Source of the DNA: Hypoxylon rubiginosum
Taxonomy: Eukaryota; Ascomycota; Sordariomycetes; Xylariales; Hypoxylaceae
DNA: 64,000 nucleotides
Reading direction: 5' to 3'
NCBI GenBank assembly: GCA_902806565.1
Contig: CADCXA010000021.1
Span: 1,240,001 to 1,304,000, forward strand
A program made the position numbers and the translations under genes. This document shows positions 1 to 11,225 of this stretch, one piece after another. The notes below the pieces were generated by a model. That model was not told the origin of the DNA. It was given only the letters and a program-made list of their open reading frames with translations, and did not search any database. Positions within the stretch are counted from its first letter, which is position 1, and every line of letters starts with the position of its first letter.

Positions 1-630
1 ATGGTTTCCCCCCGTCGCCGCTGCGTGAATTCGTACAGAATGTCTCAAATCTATTCAACCTAGTTGATCCTTTGGCCAATAATTTGGGTACACATGGTCC
101 GTATACTCGAGTAAAATTTGGGACGCGGTAGTTTCCGATTTCGAGACGACTGTTCGACTCATTGAATGCCGATAGAATGAGGTGTAAGTTCTTAAGGCTA
201 AATACACCTGGATATTTTAGAACTGTCCTATGGATCACTTCTATTGCCTGCCGATCTTGAGAATGACCAACCGGCATCTGTCTGAAGACAAGAGGGAATG
301 TATGCAGGTAGTATACAATACACTATCAATATGTGACTCCTATGTTCGCCACTTGACAGACAATGCAGCTGTGTAATACAATAAGGTAATAGGTGACACT
401 TACTCGAAAGAGAGAAAAATAGTACAGACTTGTGTGTTTCCTGAAAGTTTCCTCGCATTGGTTCTATATATCCATCATACATCGTAAAAAGTCTGACTAG
501 GTAGTATCAAGTAACTATAGTCATAGAATCTCAATCTCGTCTAAGTCTTAAACGTGACGAAATGGTAGTTACATACTCGAATGAAATCGAAACGGGTTAT
601 CTATCTTTGTGTCTTGCCAGGGAGCTAGAC
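1..630. other. Left-edge intergenic DNA
   Basis: Flank downstream of the HET-domain gene. I see no exon with a supported start and no RNA gene. Short open frames on both strands have no coding character. The 3' untranslated region of the HET gene presumably lies here, but no end signal can be fixed by eye. Confidence 0.6.
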
Positions 631-2929
631 TTATACGATGACCACTTCATGCTTTTCTTGCGTTTCAAATCCCTTGCTAGCGATTCGCCGTTCACTCAAA
701 TCTTGAAAGACTTTTGCGGTGCCAACTCGAAACCATACGTCTGCGCCGGGCTCATTGCCTTGAACCCCCAGAGCACGCTTCTTTAGTATCAGACCTGTCG
801 GTAGATCAGAGTCGCGAACATGTAGGTACATGAAATGTGCCTCCTTTTCGAGGATATCGTCGTTGTTGAACCGGTCCAGAATGCCGTGTGCGAACACCCA
901 GGGCTGTGTGTTGCCATCGCTGGATGCCGGCTCGTCGGTGAGAATATTGTACAGATAACCCCCGTGCTCGGCTTCGTCAAACAGATCGCTGGTATGTATC
1001 TTGGTAATGTACTTGATTCGTCTAGTGTGAGCTTTTACTACAATTTCGGGTAAAGCCGCTTCGTTAAACCGGACTACTTCTAGTGCTTCTCCGTATTGTC
1101 GGTCGTAGCTGGCGGTCATGGGAAATTCAACGCCACCGTCGAGGGAGGCCCAAGACCAGCTTGGTGCGCGTTGCTTATCCGGGTAGGTAGGAATACCATA
1201 AGGCCTCCAGAGCAATTCTCTGTGGATGTTCGCCTGCCACACCCCAGCAAAGTCTATGTATGGGCCTAACACATTCTCCTTCATCTCGTTGACTATACTT
1301 TGGACCGCAATGAGCTTGTCATCTCCGTATGTGAGCTTCCGCGTGGTGTACTTGATGATCATCTCTGTCCAGACCCTGAACCATTTCTCGGGAGCCAACT
1401 TTGTCCTGGGCCATAAACTGTTGTTCGGACCCGTGGGTATAACGGCCTCGCCTTCTTCTGAGTGTCTACACGCCCGACACTCGAAGTGGAGCATGTTCTT
1501 GCAGAAATAGATGAGACGGGTGGACAGATATCGCTCCTGAAAGGTCCATCCGCGTGTATTCCATTGCGAACTCTCGTAGCCGAAATCAAGCTGGCTTTCC
1601 TCACTGGTGGGATATAATATCATCGACGTATCAGCCAGTTGCCCTACCTTGGAAGTATAAGCAACCTTAACAGCGGGCGTCATGCGAGTGTTTCGGGCAA
1701 GGAAACCATCTCTGGATGACTTGGCCGCGGCACTGCGGACAGTTAGCATCAGAATCAAACTTTGGATTTGATTACTTGAAGTTGGGATACATACGCAACT
1801 ATGGTAGCTTGAGCATATTTATAGACAAGATGCATCGTCACCGCTTCACGCTTCCAGTCTTCGGGACTGTCCTGTATGATGCATAACGAGTCGATCCACA
1901 CGTACTCTACCCCTAACTTACGACACACAAGAACTGCGTCGACAAAGTTTTGAGAGAGTTCCTCCATATAGATCTCTTGCTGCATGCTGTCGTAATTGGA
2001 TTTCAGGGTCCGCAAAGGGGGGGATATAGATACATCACCCCACATATGACTTAACGCCATAAACTGCACCGGACATTCCGAATGGCTGTTAAGGTGGCCG
2101 GTCTCGACGAGTCGTACATTGAACATGTCTAACTTTGAGATCTGAATAAGGCGTGTGGGTAACCAATTGGCGGATGCGTCTAACTGGCATGCTGTGTGCT
2201 GATTCTTGCACGTGGATATCCAATTCTTCATGAGAGCAACGTTGCGCTCTGATAGCGTATCGCCATCAGGAGGACGTCGGATAGTAAAGCTGTCATCAGA
2301 ATTCCCTGTCTTACAAGTGTCTGAGCTGTTCAGCACATCGAAACAGGATCTATTGTGGACAGTCTCCTTCACTTACCTGCCAAATCAAATACGTCAAACA
2401 TTAGTTCCTGATGAATTTCTCTTTTATAAGTCCAGTTGTCTTCCTCTGGCGGCAAATTCGCTGGGCCAAATCTTATCCCGAGGCTCTGTATAAACTCAAG
2501 CGGATGACTGTCGTTCTGATGTTGTCTTCGACTTGAAAGATAAAAATATGCGTCAAAGATCCTAACCTTGCGATCCCAAGGCTTGTCGAAGAGCGTATCC
2601 CAGACCCCGTCCTTGCTGGAGAGTACCCCGAGTCCCCTTTCCTCCATCGGGCGCATAGCTACTGCCCACGAGGATCGAATGGTCTTTCTGATAAGCCGAC
2701 ATAGCGCACAGCCGGCTCTCGCGGACGCCTTCAGCACTGGAAATTCCGGAAACGTATCAAAAAGCTCGTATCTAGTCTCTATGATGAGACGCTCGGCCTT
2801 CGAACGGTCAGGAACGAGCCGGGCGCAAACTGCGCAAGGCTGAGAAGGGGGCGCGCTGGTCACATTTGAGAGGTTGAGTGCCGGAGCGATGGCTGTGATC
2901 AGGTCTCGGTAGGTTCCAGTTGAAGTCAT
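631..2929 (-). CDS. HET-domain (heterokaryon incompatibility-type) protein, three exons
   Basis: HET proteins are fungal regulators of non-self recognition that can trigger incompatibility cell death; partner and trigger are unknown here. Model: exons 2929-2377, 2320-1795 and 1732-631, giving 726 residues. The first ATG in frame is at 2929; the frame stays open further upstream but without an in-frame ATG. Intron 1 has a GTAAGT donor. Intron 2 has GTATGT, a GCTAAC branch point and a CGCAG acceptor. The HET domain spans roughly residues 268-425, with FMALSHMWGD, VEYVWIDSLCIIQDS, a small Ala-rich motif recreated exactly across intron 2 (ATIVAAAAKSSRDGF) and NTRGWTFQERYLS. The N-terminal third has CAVCARL and CALCRLI cysteine pairs, common before HET domains. 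The C-terminal part has no domain I recognise. The intron 1 acceptor (2321 versus 2306, both in frame) is the least certain point. Confidence 0.88.
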
Positions 2930-4017
2930 CTGTGCGTCGGGGTCGGGGTAGGAGTCCTTCTTGGTTTCGAGCAAGCCAGTTGATTCCCAGCAGGAACTGG
3001 GACATTCGTGTACCTCAGCTGCAGATGGCGTCCAATGAGACCGGGCTGCTGACGCTCAACCCAAATGGGGCTCCTTTCATCCTACCTCTAGTTCCCGTAC
3101 TGTATTAATTCAATAGCAAGCTAGAAATAGAGAAGTCTTCAAAGTTGGTATACTGTATTTTGTTATTGTAATTACCTAAAAGCTCTACTCGTCTATGACT
3201 TTCGCCGTATTGCTCTCACAATTGATAGTTGCCTCTAACCTGGCGCACGACTATCCAACAAGGGGGCAAGTAATGCGGGCCCCCTATTGGTATGCAACTA
3301 CCTGGATAGCTGGTATTCTTTTATATGTATAACACTGATAAGACAAATATAGTAGATGCACTGTACGTTTACACTATATCATGTATGATGAGTACAGTGT
3401 GAAACATACTCAATGCACGTACCTGGACTGCGCCACGAAATGAAATAAGGATCTCCATTTTAGGCAAGGCTTTCCTGCTTACCTCTTTCGAAAGTCATCT
3501 CATTTCACTCCCTTAGAAATGCCATAGGCTCGCTATACATCACTATTGAATGGCTTCATTAAGACTGTCGCCTTTATGCAGACCTGATGGCACGTGATGG
3601 AGGTTCAAGGCTGACGGCTGTCTGGTGAGTCGCGACGCGTGGGGGTCGTCGACCTGAGCCTGACCCCCTGAGAGTGAACGGTGGCTAACTTACGACGCAG
3701 CTTTCTAGCCTCGTATATTTGGCTGTCGTGTTCATTACAAAGACACTCGTTAATAGGTGGGCCCCTTCCCCTACAACTTTCTTAAAATGTGTGCTTGAAG
3801 ACTGACTTCCCAGTATAGATCAACCACGACTATCTTCATTTTTGCTTCTATTTATTTCAGGCGCGGCCGCTTTCGCCGCTAGCCTCTTCTCAAAATGGCT
3901 TCCAGGCGCCGATGGCAGATTTGGTAATCACCTACAAACCGCTGATATGTAGAGGAATTGTGTTTTTAATACCGCGTAACAGATTCGGAGGCTGTCCTGA
4001 AAGGGATGCAGTCATCC
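2930..4017. other. Divergent intergenic region between HET gene and GT90 gene
   Basis: About 1.1 kb separating two divergently transcribed genes, so it should hold both promoters. A pyrimidine-rich stretch precedes the GT90 gene. I see no coding exon. A 10-codon upstream frame near the GT90 start is listed separately. Confidence 0.5.
3895..3927 (+). promoter_or_regulatory. Upstream ORF in the GT90 leader
   Basis: A 10-codon frame (MASRRRWQIW, stop TAA) lies 123 bases before the chosen GT90 start. It cannot be a spliced coding exon: its only GT donor, at phase 2, has no acceptor that restores the GT90 frame. If it lies within the mRNA it may lower translation of the main frame. Confidence 0.35.
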
Positions 4018-6700
4018 ATGCCACACCGTCCTCGACGATTCTACCTTCCTTGCATAATATTCCTCATCGTCTTTCGATTGGAGATCATACACACAGTAAT
4101 AAACGATTTCCAATGTACTACGGAAGGCATAGAGGTACGGCCAATCTATCTAACTCTCCTTTGCCCGCATAGCTCATGAATGATGCCACTGACTGCCTTA
4201 GTAGGCCTTTCTCCCTGTACTCCTAGCCGCTCATGAGTTCTTCTCGCACCGTACGCCGCCGGTCGTGTCTGACGAGCCAGAAGACATGTGGGGCGACCCA
4301 TTGGAAGACTTCAAGAACTGGCTCCTAAGCTCCCCGATTACTCTGCTCTTCAGCACTGTACTTTTTAGCTATGGCGTTTTCATGCTGGGTAATCTCACTC
4401 CGAGATCGACTTACTTCTGCTCGACCCTGATAAACAAGAGTTCATACACGGTGCTCATGCAGTGGTTGGGTGTTTTCATCGACGCGGTAGTTTTGATCAT
4501 GTTATGGAGAGTGCTCTCGTGGGCGCGGACTACGAAGAGTCGCCTTCGAACGCTTGGTGGGATTCTGATCTTGGCGTCCATTGGGGTCTCGGCCCTTTGG
4601 CTTTCAACGCGGATTTCTCGACACCACGATATCATTGGTCATCACCCTTTCAAGGGAGTTGGTTCTCTCTATTTTTTCGATGTTTTCAGCACGGGACTAC
4701 TCGTATCTACCCTCATCATATCCACAGCGTTGTGGGCTTGTGATGCCACGGTGTTGGAGCCTACAGCTATTGCGACCTTCACTTCGGGCATGATGGGGAG
4801 TATTCAGAATGTTTTGTTGATCGGAACATATCTGCAGCCCTCATCTGGTCCAACACTGGCCGCACTCTCTATTATCTCTGTTGGGTTTATTATGTTCACA
4901 TACACGAACGACATGAGATGGATAGTCGTCTTCAAGCGAGTATTCCTCATGGCATTACTAATTTGTATTATTCTTACATCTGTAATCTTTGCTGTAGCGA
5001 AGCATAAAATGGTGGATCGCCACCCGGTTGACGATCTCGTATATAAAAACAGAGTGGAAGCCGATCGCTGGCTAAGACACGCGAGCGTCAGCACTACTCT
5101 AAAGCTTGCGGTTGCCGAGTATAAGGACCGCCACAATGGACGCGACCCTCCGCCAAACTTCGACAAGTGGTTCGAATATGCGCGGAAGCATAACTCAGTC
5201 GTCATCGACAGGTTCGACCAGATGGAAAAGGATCTTCGACCGTTTTGGGGGATGACACCACAGCAAATCCAGAACGGCTTCGAGAAATTAAAGGGCTTGC
5301 CGGATATCGGCATCATTACCATTGCCAATGGAAAAGCATCTCATAATCGACCAAAGGATATCTACGCAGAAGCGGTGTTGGAGGAAACCATATGGATAAT
5401 TATGCCGTTCGCAGAACATCTACCCGACATGTCTATTGCTATCAATATGAAGGAACGGCCAAGGATCTTGGTTCCTTGGGACGATGTTCACAGATTAACT
5501 ATGGCTGGAAGTCAGTCTCGGTTCCAACTTCTCCCGAATCGCTTGCGCCCACGCCGAGGAGACGACTCTGCACTGCCGGAGAGTAACTTGATGGATGCGT
5601 CTAGGGCACTGCCGGGATCAGCTGCCCAACCGTACGTATCCGCAAAGAAATTTCGGCAGCTCGAAGCTCTAGCGTGTCCGCCTGGATCGGCGGCCCGCGG
5701 TGGAGTTCAGTGGGATGTTCGGGACTTCTGTACTTCGTGTGTCAAGCCTCACTCGCAGGGCCAGTTTTTGGAAGACTGGGAGATGTTTCTCGACCCATGC
5801 CACCAGCCGGACATATTCAACCTCCACGACTTTCATACGACGCCTCACCTTGACGATTTGCACCAAGACCTCCTACCGCTCTTCAGCAGGTCCAAAACGG
5901 ATAGCTTCAGCGACATTATTATCCCGATTAATAATATTTGGGCATTCTTGGAAGTCGAAATGACGTTGTTCGACAAGAAAAAGGACATTGTCGTTTGGCA
6001 AGCACCTGCTAGAGAATCTCGGGCTGAGACACGCCAGTCTCTCGTCGGCGGACACAGACATCGGCTTGTCCATCTGGTGAACAACGCCAGCGCCGCGGAC
6101 GAGGTGACCATGCTCCTCGGCGTCCAAGCCGACGGGAAGACCAAGTTCCAGTACGAGCAGACACCGACGAAAGTGGCCAACGGGCCGCTGCCCTTCGAGT
6201 TCTCGTTCACCAACTCGGAGCCCTGCGAGGACGCCAACTGCCAGCTGCTGCAGCGGGAGTTCGGCTTCGAGGAGGCCCGCAAGGCGCTCGACTACCGGTA
6301 CGTGATGCTGACCGACAGCGCGGACGGCGGGCCGGCGCACCTGCTCCCGACGCTGCGCTCCAACAGCGTGCCGGTGCTGTCGTCGATCTTTCGTGAGTGG
6401 TACACGGAGCGCCTGCTGCCGTGGGTCCACTTCGTGCCCGTCGACCTGCGGTACCACGCCCTCCACAGCACCATGGCGTACTTCGTCGGCCTCAAGAACC
6501 GCGGCCCGATCAACGACCGCCCCCAGCTCACGACCGCCCGCCTCGAGGACGCCCGCTGGATCGCGGAGCAGGGCCGCAAGTGGGCGGATAAGGCTATCAG
6601 GGGGGAGGATATGGCGGTCTACATGTTCCGCCTGCTGCTCGAGTGGGGGAGGATCATCAGTGAGGATAGGGATGATCTGGGCTTCAAACTGCCGGAGTAG
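4018..6700 (+). CDS. CAP10-like glycosyltransferase family 90 membrane protein
   Basis: Predicted GT90 enzyme, related to the cryptococcal capsule protein CAP10 and fungal beta-xylosyltransferases; it probably transfers a sugar in the Golgi lumen, with the acceptor unknown. Exons 4018-4134 and 4205-6700 give 870 residues. The uninterrupted frame of exon 2 has only a GTG at 4265 and a first ATG at 4286. Adding exon 1 (GTACGG donor, TAG acceptor, phase 0) supplies an ATG followed by basic residues and a hydrophobic segment (about residues 8-25). About six more hydrophobic helices follow between residues 80 and 310. The soluble part carries GT90 signatures: FDKWFEYARKHNSVVIDRFD, LRPFWGMTPQQI, then near the end LDYRYVMLTDS, SIFREWYTERLLPWVHFVPV and GRKWADKAIRGEDMAVYM. 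Base composition becomes markedly GC-rich after about 6050. The first exon is inference. Confidence 0.85.
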
Positions 6701-7164
6701 GTCTTTCCTAACGGGTGCTTGGGGAGGAAAGCCTGCTTGCGTGTCGGAGTTAGTTTGTAAATATACATGACTTGGTGAGCTGTGGTTGGGGCTGAGGTCC
6801 GATGATCTTCCCCTATCATGTTCTAATATTGAATGGGCGTGAACTGCCTCGAACGCCTATGATCTCGGATAACCCAAAATAGTATTGCCTATGGCCTATG
6901 TTGGTAGTGGCTGCTTTCCGTACTGCATTGTAGTGGCTCATAACATCCCGTGGAGGCTTGCCGCCAAGGATACGGTGTTGGAGACAACGCCATAAGCATC
7001 GACGCCTCGTTCCGGCTCGTTCGCCGTTGACTTTAGATAGGGTATTATAAGTCCGGACAATAACTGGAGAGCTGTACCTCTATTTTCCGTATTGTCTCTT
7101 CACATTCTTCTATCCCCTCGAATTCGTCATTTTGGATCTTGAAACATCGAAAATCCTAAATACA
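6701..7164. other. Intergenic region between GT90 gene and the orphan gene
   Basis: Downstream flank of GT90 and upstream flank of the following gene. A TATTATAAG sequence near 7042 could serve as a TATA element. Pyrimidine-rich DNA lies just before the next start. Nothing else recognised. Confidence 0.4.
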
Positions 7165-8089
7165 ATGTTGCAATCCTACCATAGCAAGGGCGTCGGCGTT
7201 GGCATCGGGAGAGCCAACGAGTCCAACGCTGTGTTTTCAAGACTAGTTCAACAAGTTGACGTTGATATTAGCGATAAGGAGCGAAGAGTACGATTCAAAG
7301 CTAACCTCGAGAACGTCGACATCGAGAGCACCAACCCGTCCAACGCTGAGATTTCAGGACGAGTTCAACAGGTTGGCGTCGTTGATAGTAACGACAAGGA
7401 GCGAAGGGTACGATTCAAATTTAACCTCGAGCACACCGACTTGTCACCTCCTGCTCCCCTCAAATCCCAACTCCAACTTCACGACAGCGACGACAATGGG
7501 GAGATTCCCCTGGAAAGTGACACCGAGTCGTATGTCGACCCTCAACGCAAATTCATCGAGGAGATCGAATACGGTCGTTTTCCGAAGCGTATGCTAGATC
7601 AGCTAGAGGCCGTTCGTAAGAGACGGGGGCCGGCAGATGCCTTGACACGCACTGGTCCTCGCACAGTCTACGCCGTCATCTGGGAGCACGACCTCGGCAC
7701 GGGCGACGGGTGGGAGCGCTACATCGTCGGGGTGGGCCTGGATCGGGATAGGGCTAATATTGAAGGCCATGGCAACCTTCTGTAAGAAGAACGACGGACA
7801 CATGGTCGATCCCAAGTTCAGCCAGAAAGGGATGTCGGCTCTGAAGAATCTCATGGGGTCCCCCTTTCACTTCGTAGAAGGCCGTTACTGGGCCCCGGGC
7901 TGGAGAACCACGTTCAGGGATTTCCACGATGACAATGGCGGCGGGGAGTGCTCGGCCTGGGGCATTGACCCGGAGGGATGCTTGGGCCTGCTGGCGGTCG
8001 AGGGCGCGAGGCGCTTGAGTATGGTCTACGTGGAGGCGCAGGACTTGATTGTCGGATACCTAGTTGGACATCCTTTGTATGGTAACTAG
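7165..8089 (+). CDS. Orphan protein with tandem internal duplication
   Basis: Not recognised. Two overlapping frames, 7165-7785 and 7760-8089, look like one gene. Joining 7165-7781 to 7822-8089 through a GTAAGA...TTCAG intron restores one 294-residue protein, but 40 bases is short for a fungal intron and no clear branch point is seen. A one-base frameshift near 7760-7785, natural or a sequencing error, is the alternative, in which case this is a pseudogene. Residues about 19-100 contain a direct duplication of roughly 35 residues: both copies carry SNA, R/VQQV and DKERRVRFK followed by NLE. The later half has aromatic segments (SPFHFVEGRYWAPGW, DHDDNGGG-like acidic/Gly stretch, ECSAWGIDPEGCLGL). 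There is no signal peptide or membrane helix. The start is the first ATG; the frame extends upstream only through a TTG. Confidence 0.55.
7250..7444 (+). repeat. Coding tandem duplication, about 100-base unit
   Basis: Two adjacent copies, near 7250-7325 and 7345-7440, share long identical blocks such as GGAGCGAAG.GTACGATTCAAA and AACCTCGAG, with scattered differences. They lie within the orphan gene and keep its frame. Confidence 0.7.
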
Positions 8090-8781
8090 GTACGCTTGGA
8101 GGAAGCTATACTAATGAGACAGACAAGTATCGTGACGCACACATGTCCTCACACAGCATATAGAATTCTGCGTGAGGATCGTACGCTCGTTTGTGAGATA
8201 TTTCTGGGCTTAGATGAGGCTACATAATACAAGGGCTGCTGGCACTTTGGATTGATCGGGTGTTAATGCAAAGGGATGTCTGGGTTCTCTGGCAGTTCAA
8301 GATATGAAGCATTTCTAAGCGGAGAAGAATACAGTCGTTAACGTCGGTTGTTAACGGTGCTAATGAATTTATAGGGGTTATTTTATAACCTGGGAGCTGC
8401 ATAAGATCAAATCGTTTAATTGCATGCCGTGACGTAGTCTTACAGTGTACCTGACAGGAAGACAGGCAGCTATTTTTGCTCCGCCGTACAAGTACCACAG
8501 CGCACTCCCCCACCTACACCTACACCTTGGGCACCCTACAACCTTACAACCTTGCAGCCAATCCAATCCCGCATCATCAACTTCACACCATTTGCGACCT
8601 GCAAACTTATAAACCTGCGACGACAGAGCTACGATACCCTCCAAGTAACAACGTATTTGCGACCAAGTATTGCGATAGCTACCATAGTCATACGTGTTAT
8701 CTATAGCTCTAGACTAGAATCAACGAGAGTCGAATTGTGGATTAGGCTGCCGGTTTAAACTGGACTAGCACCCCACTCACG
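8090..8781. other. Upstream region of the SNX4 gene
   Basis: No coding exon seen. Paired CCAAT-like boxes (GCCAATCCAAT near 8558) and C-rich, ACC-rich DNA around 8505-8535 look like promoter or leader sequence for SNX4. The 3' part of the orphan gene transcript also ends here. Confidence 0.4.
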
Positions 8782-10265
8782 ATGGCGGTCATCGACGAAG
8801 ACACATTCTCCAACATTCCTTGGAATAGCGGTAGCAGCGCAGCCGGAGCGCCCGGCTCGAGCTCATCAACACCCACAATAGAAGCTGAACCGCCGAGTCT
8901 TGAAGAGCAACGCCATGGTGCCGACCTGGAGCGTCAGGACCCAGGTCTGTCTGGCGACATACTCGAGTGTATCGTGTCCGAGCCCCGCAAGGAACAAGAT
9001 GGCTCCAAAGATGCCTTTGTATCATATTTGATCACTACTAATGTAAGACCGCGACTCCTGTAATATACTGGGGGATACAAAGTGCTTAACCGTTTCGACA
9101 GTCGACATTCCCTTCCTTCCAGAAACCCACATTCACATCCCGCCGACGATTCACCGATTTTGTCTTCCTCTACAAGACCCTCTCCAAGGACTATGCAGCA
9201 TGTGCGGTACCGCCGCTGCCAGACAAGCAGCGAATGGAGTATGTGCGAGGCGACCGCTTCGGCCCCGACTTCACCAATAGACGAGCCTTCTCTCTACAAC
9301 GCTTCCTTACGCGCATTACCTTACACCCCATCCTTCGCCGAGCTCCCATCTTCCACACGTTCCTCGAATCTCCCGATTGGAATGCGACGATGAAGTCCCG
9401 AGCCTCTAGAATTAGCACCACCTCAGACCAGGGCAGCGGAGGTGTTTTTGACAACTTTGCCGATACGTTTATCAATGCCTTCACCAAGGTACACAAGCAC
9501 GACAAGCGCTTCATCGAGGTTCGCGAGAAGAGCGACAAACTAGATGAGGACCTTGGCCATGTGGAGAAGGTCGTGGCGCGGGTGGCCCGGCGGGAGGTGG
9601 ACCTCGAGACCGACCTCCGGGATCTTACAGAGCAATTCCAGAAGCTGATCACGCTGGAGCCGGGCGTGGAGAGTGCCGTACACGGCTTCGCCGCCAGCAT
9701 AGAGGACACCGCGGCCGGGCTGAAGAAGCTGCGCGAGCACACGGACCAGGACTACCTCGGCAGCCTGCGCGACATGCAGGCCTACAGCCAAGCCCTCAAA
9801 AACCTGCTCAAGGCGCGCGAGCAGAAGCAGCTGGACCACGAGCAGCTGACCGAGTACCTCAACAAGTCGACGGTGGACCGGGACGCGCTGGCGTCGGGGT
9901 ACGGGTACGGCAGCACGGGGGCGCTGGGCGGCGCGGGCGGGTTCATCCGGTCCAAGATCGAGGACGTGCGGGGGGTAGACCACGAGGCGAGCCGGCGGGA
10001 GCGGCTGCGCAAGCTGGAGATGCGGATCGACGAGCTGACTACCGAGGCGGAGCGGGCCAAGAAGACGAGCGAGGCGTTCGACGAGGAGGTGGTGAAGGAG
10101 GTGGTGGACTTCGAGCGCATCAAGCGCGTCGAGCTCAAGCACCAGTTCGGCGGCCTCGCCGACGCCCACGTCGAGTTCTACGCCGGCGCCATCGACGTCT
10201 GGCAGCAGTACGTCCGCGACATGGAGAGGGACGGCTTCGGCTCCGAGTCCGCGGCTACCGCCTAG
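8782..10265 (+). CDS. snx4: Sorting nexin SNX4/Atg24 (PX-BAR protein)
   Basis: Endosomal PX-BAR protein that binds phosphatidylinositol 3-phosphate, returns cargo from endosomes to the Golgi and supports selective autophagy. Exons 8782-9042 and 9102-10265 are joined across an intron with a GTAAGA donor and GACAG acceptor, phase 0; total 474 residues, normal for the family. The PX domain runs roughly from residue 53 to 175: DILECIVSEP, VSYLITTN split from STFPSF by the intron, the phosphoinositide-binding RRRFTDFVFLY, PPLPDKQ and RRAFSLQRFLTRI. The remainder is a long charged coiled region of BAR type (FADTFINAF, then heptad-rich helices to residue about 465). The 3' half is very GC-rich. The stop is TAG; the same frame then stays open for 50 codons rich in Asp and Glu, listed as a finding. 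The start is the first ATG, after a clear leader. Confidence 0.92.
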
Positions 10266-10588
10266 TGGGTCCCCACGTCCGGTGCTGGTGCTGCTGATAC
10301 TGATGCTGCTGCTACTGCTTCCGATGATGATGGGGAGGAAGAGGATGGGCAAGACGACGAGGAAGAAGAAATGGATGATGAAGAGGAAGAGGAAGAGGAT
10401 GATGATGGGTTGTTCTGATTTGGGCAAGAGCGGCTTTCGAACAGAAGCCGAGTGCGTTGAACTAAGCACCTAGGTACCTCCTATCCAACCAAGCATGCAA
10501 GTCTATCTTCTCTATGAGGATTCAAAATGTCGATCAAGAGAAGAGAAGAGAAGAGCATCATTACAAGAGGGCAGCAGTTCAAGCCAAG

Positions 10589-10628
10589 ATACATACATAC
10601 ATACATGCGACGTACGTATGTATGTATG
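10589..10628. repeat. Inverted repeat of CATA/TATG units
   Basis: A run of ATAC units (10589-10604) is followed after about 11 bases by a run of GTAT units (10616-10628), the reverse complement. The arms could pair over 12-13 bases. It sits between two convergent genes. Confidence 0.8.
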
Positions 10629-10725
10629 GAGGTGAAATAAACTACTAAAGGGGGGAGGGAGGTAATTGGTGCAAACAGGCGTTTCTAGGATCCATCCATT
10701 ATTACTCGCTACGAAGAAGCCATAC

Positions 10726-10747
10726 TTTTTTTTTTTTTTTTTTTTTT
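10726..10747. repeat. Homopolymer run of 22 T
   Basis: Uninterrupted T run read directly from the sequence; no coding role. Confidence 0.95.
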
Positions 10748-11225
10748 GGCTGGTTCTGCTGTTCATGCGTTTTTCGTATCTTCTGCATAGGGGCTTTTTA
10801 GACATCAGTACTGGTGCATTTAACCCATCCATTCAACGTGGATTGTATGTAGATGTGCGTGGTATTAATTGTTACTCGGATAATGCTACCACCACCTATG
10901 GAATCAGTGCGGCTGAAACGTCTTCCTATGAAACACAGCTGGCTGTGATACTCGACATATATATTGCAACACATAAACAAGTAGAGGTCGTCACAAGCCA
11001 AGTCGGCGAGTTAAGCAATTTAGGTTAATGAATGGTAATATCCGTGTTCAATTCAAACACCCAAACGCCGTACGGACCATGCCATATGCCGATACTATAC
11101 TAAGTACCTATATATACACAGGAATGACGGTAATGACAGCGCGCCGTGAGAATTTCTAAGGTTGATTTGTTTCGTGGTTTTGAGCTAAGCCGCTTCTACT
11201 AAAACACTGTATCCCGCCGCAGACC

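Larger units (their letters stand above)
10266..11225. other. Convergent 3' region between SNX4 and kexin genes
   Basis: Contains an acidic in-frame extension of SNX4 (10266-10418), a CATA/TATG inverted repeat and a 22-base T run. No independent gene is supported. Both flanking genes end here, so their 3' ends may overlap. Confidence 0.5.

Noticed and set aside
5873..6579. Several minus-strand frames opposite the GT90 gene
   Set aside because: They coincide with the GC-rich end of GT90 and have no family features.
9540..10469. 309-codon minus-strand frame opposite SNX4
   Set aside because: Antisense shadow caused by strong GC3 bias in the BAR-coding region; no start context or motif.
10282..10473. 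Hydrophobic then Lys/Arg-rich plus-strand frame after SNX4
   Set aside because: It is the shifted frame of the Asp/Glu-coding triplets; its Met/Leu/Lys/Arg content follows from GATGAT and GAGGAA repeats.
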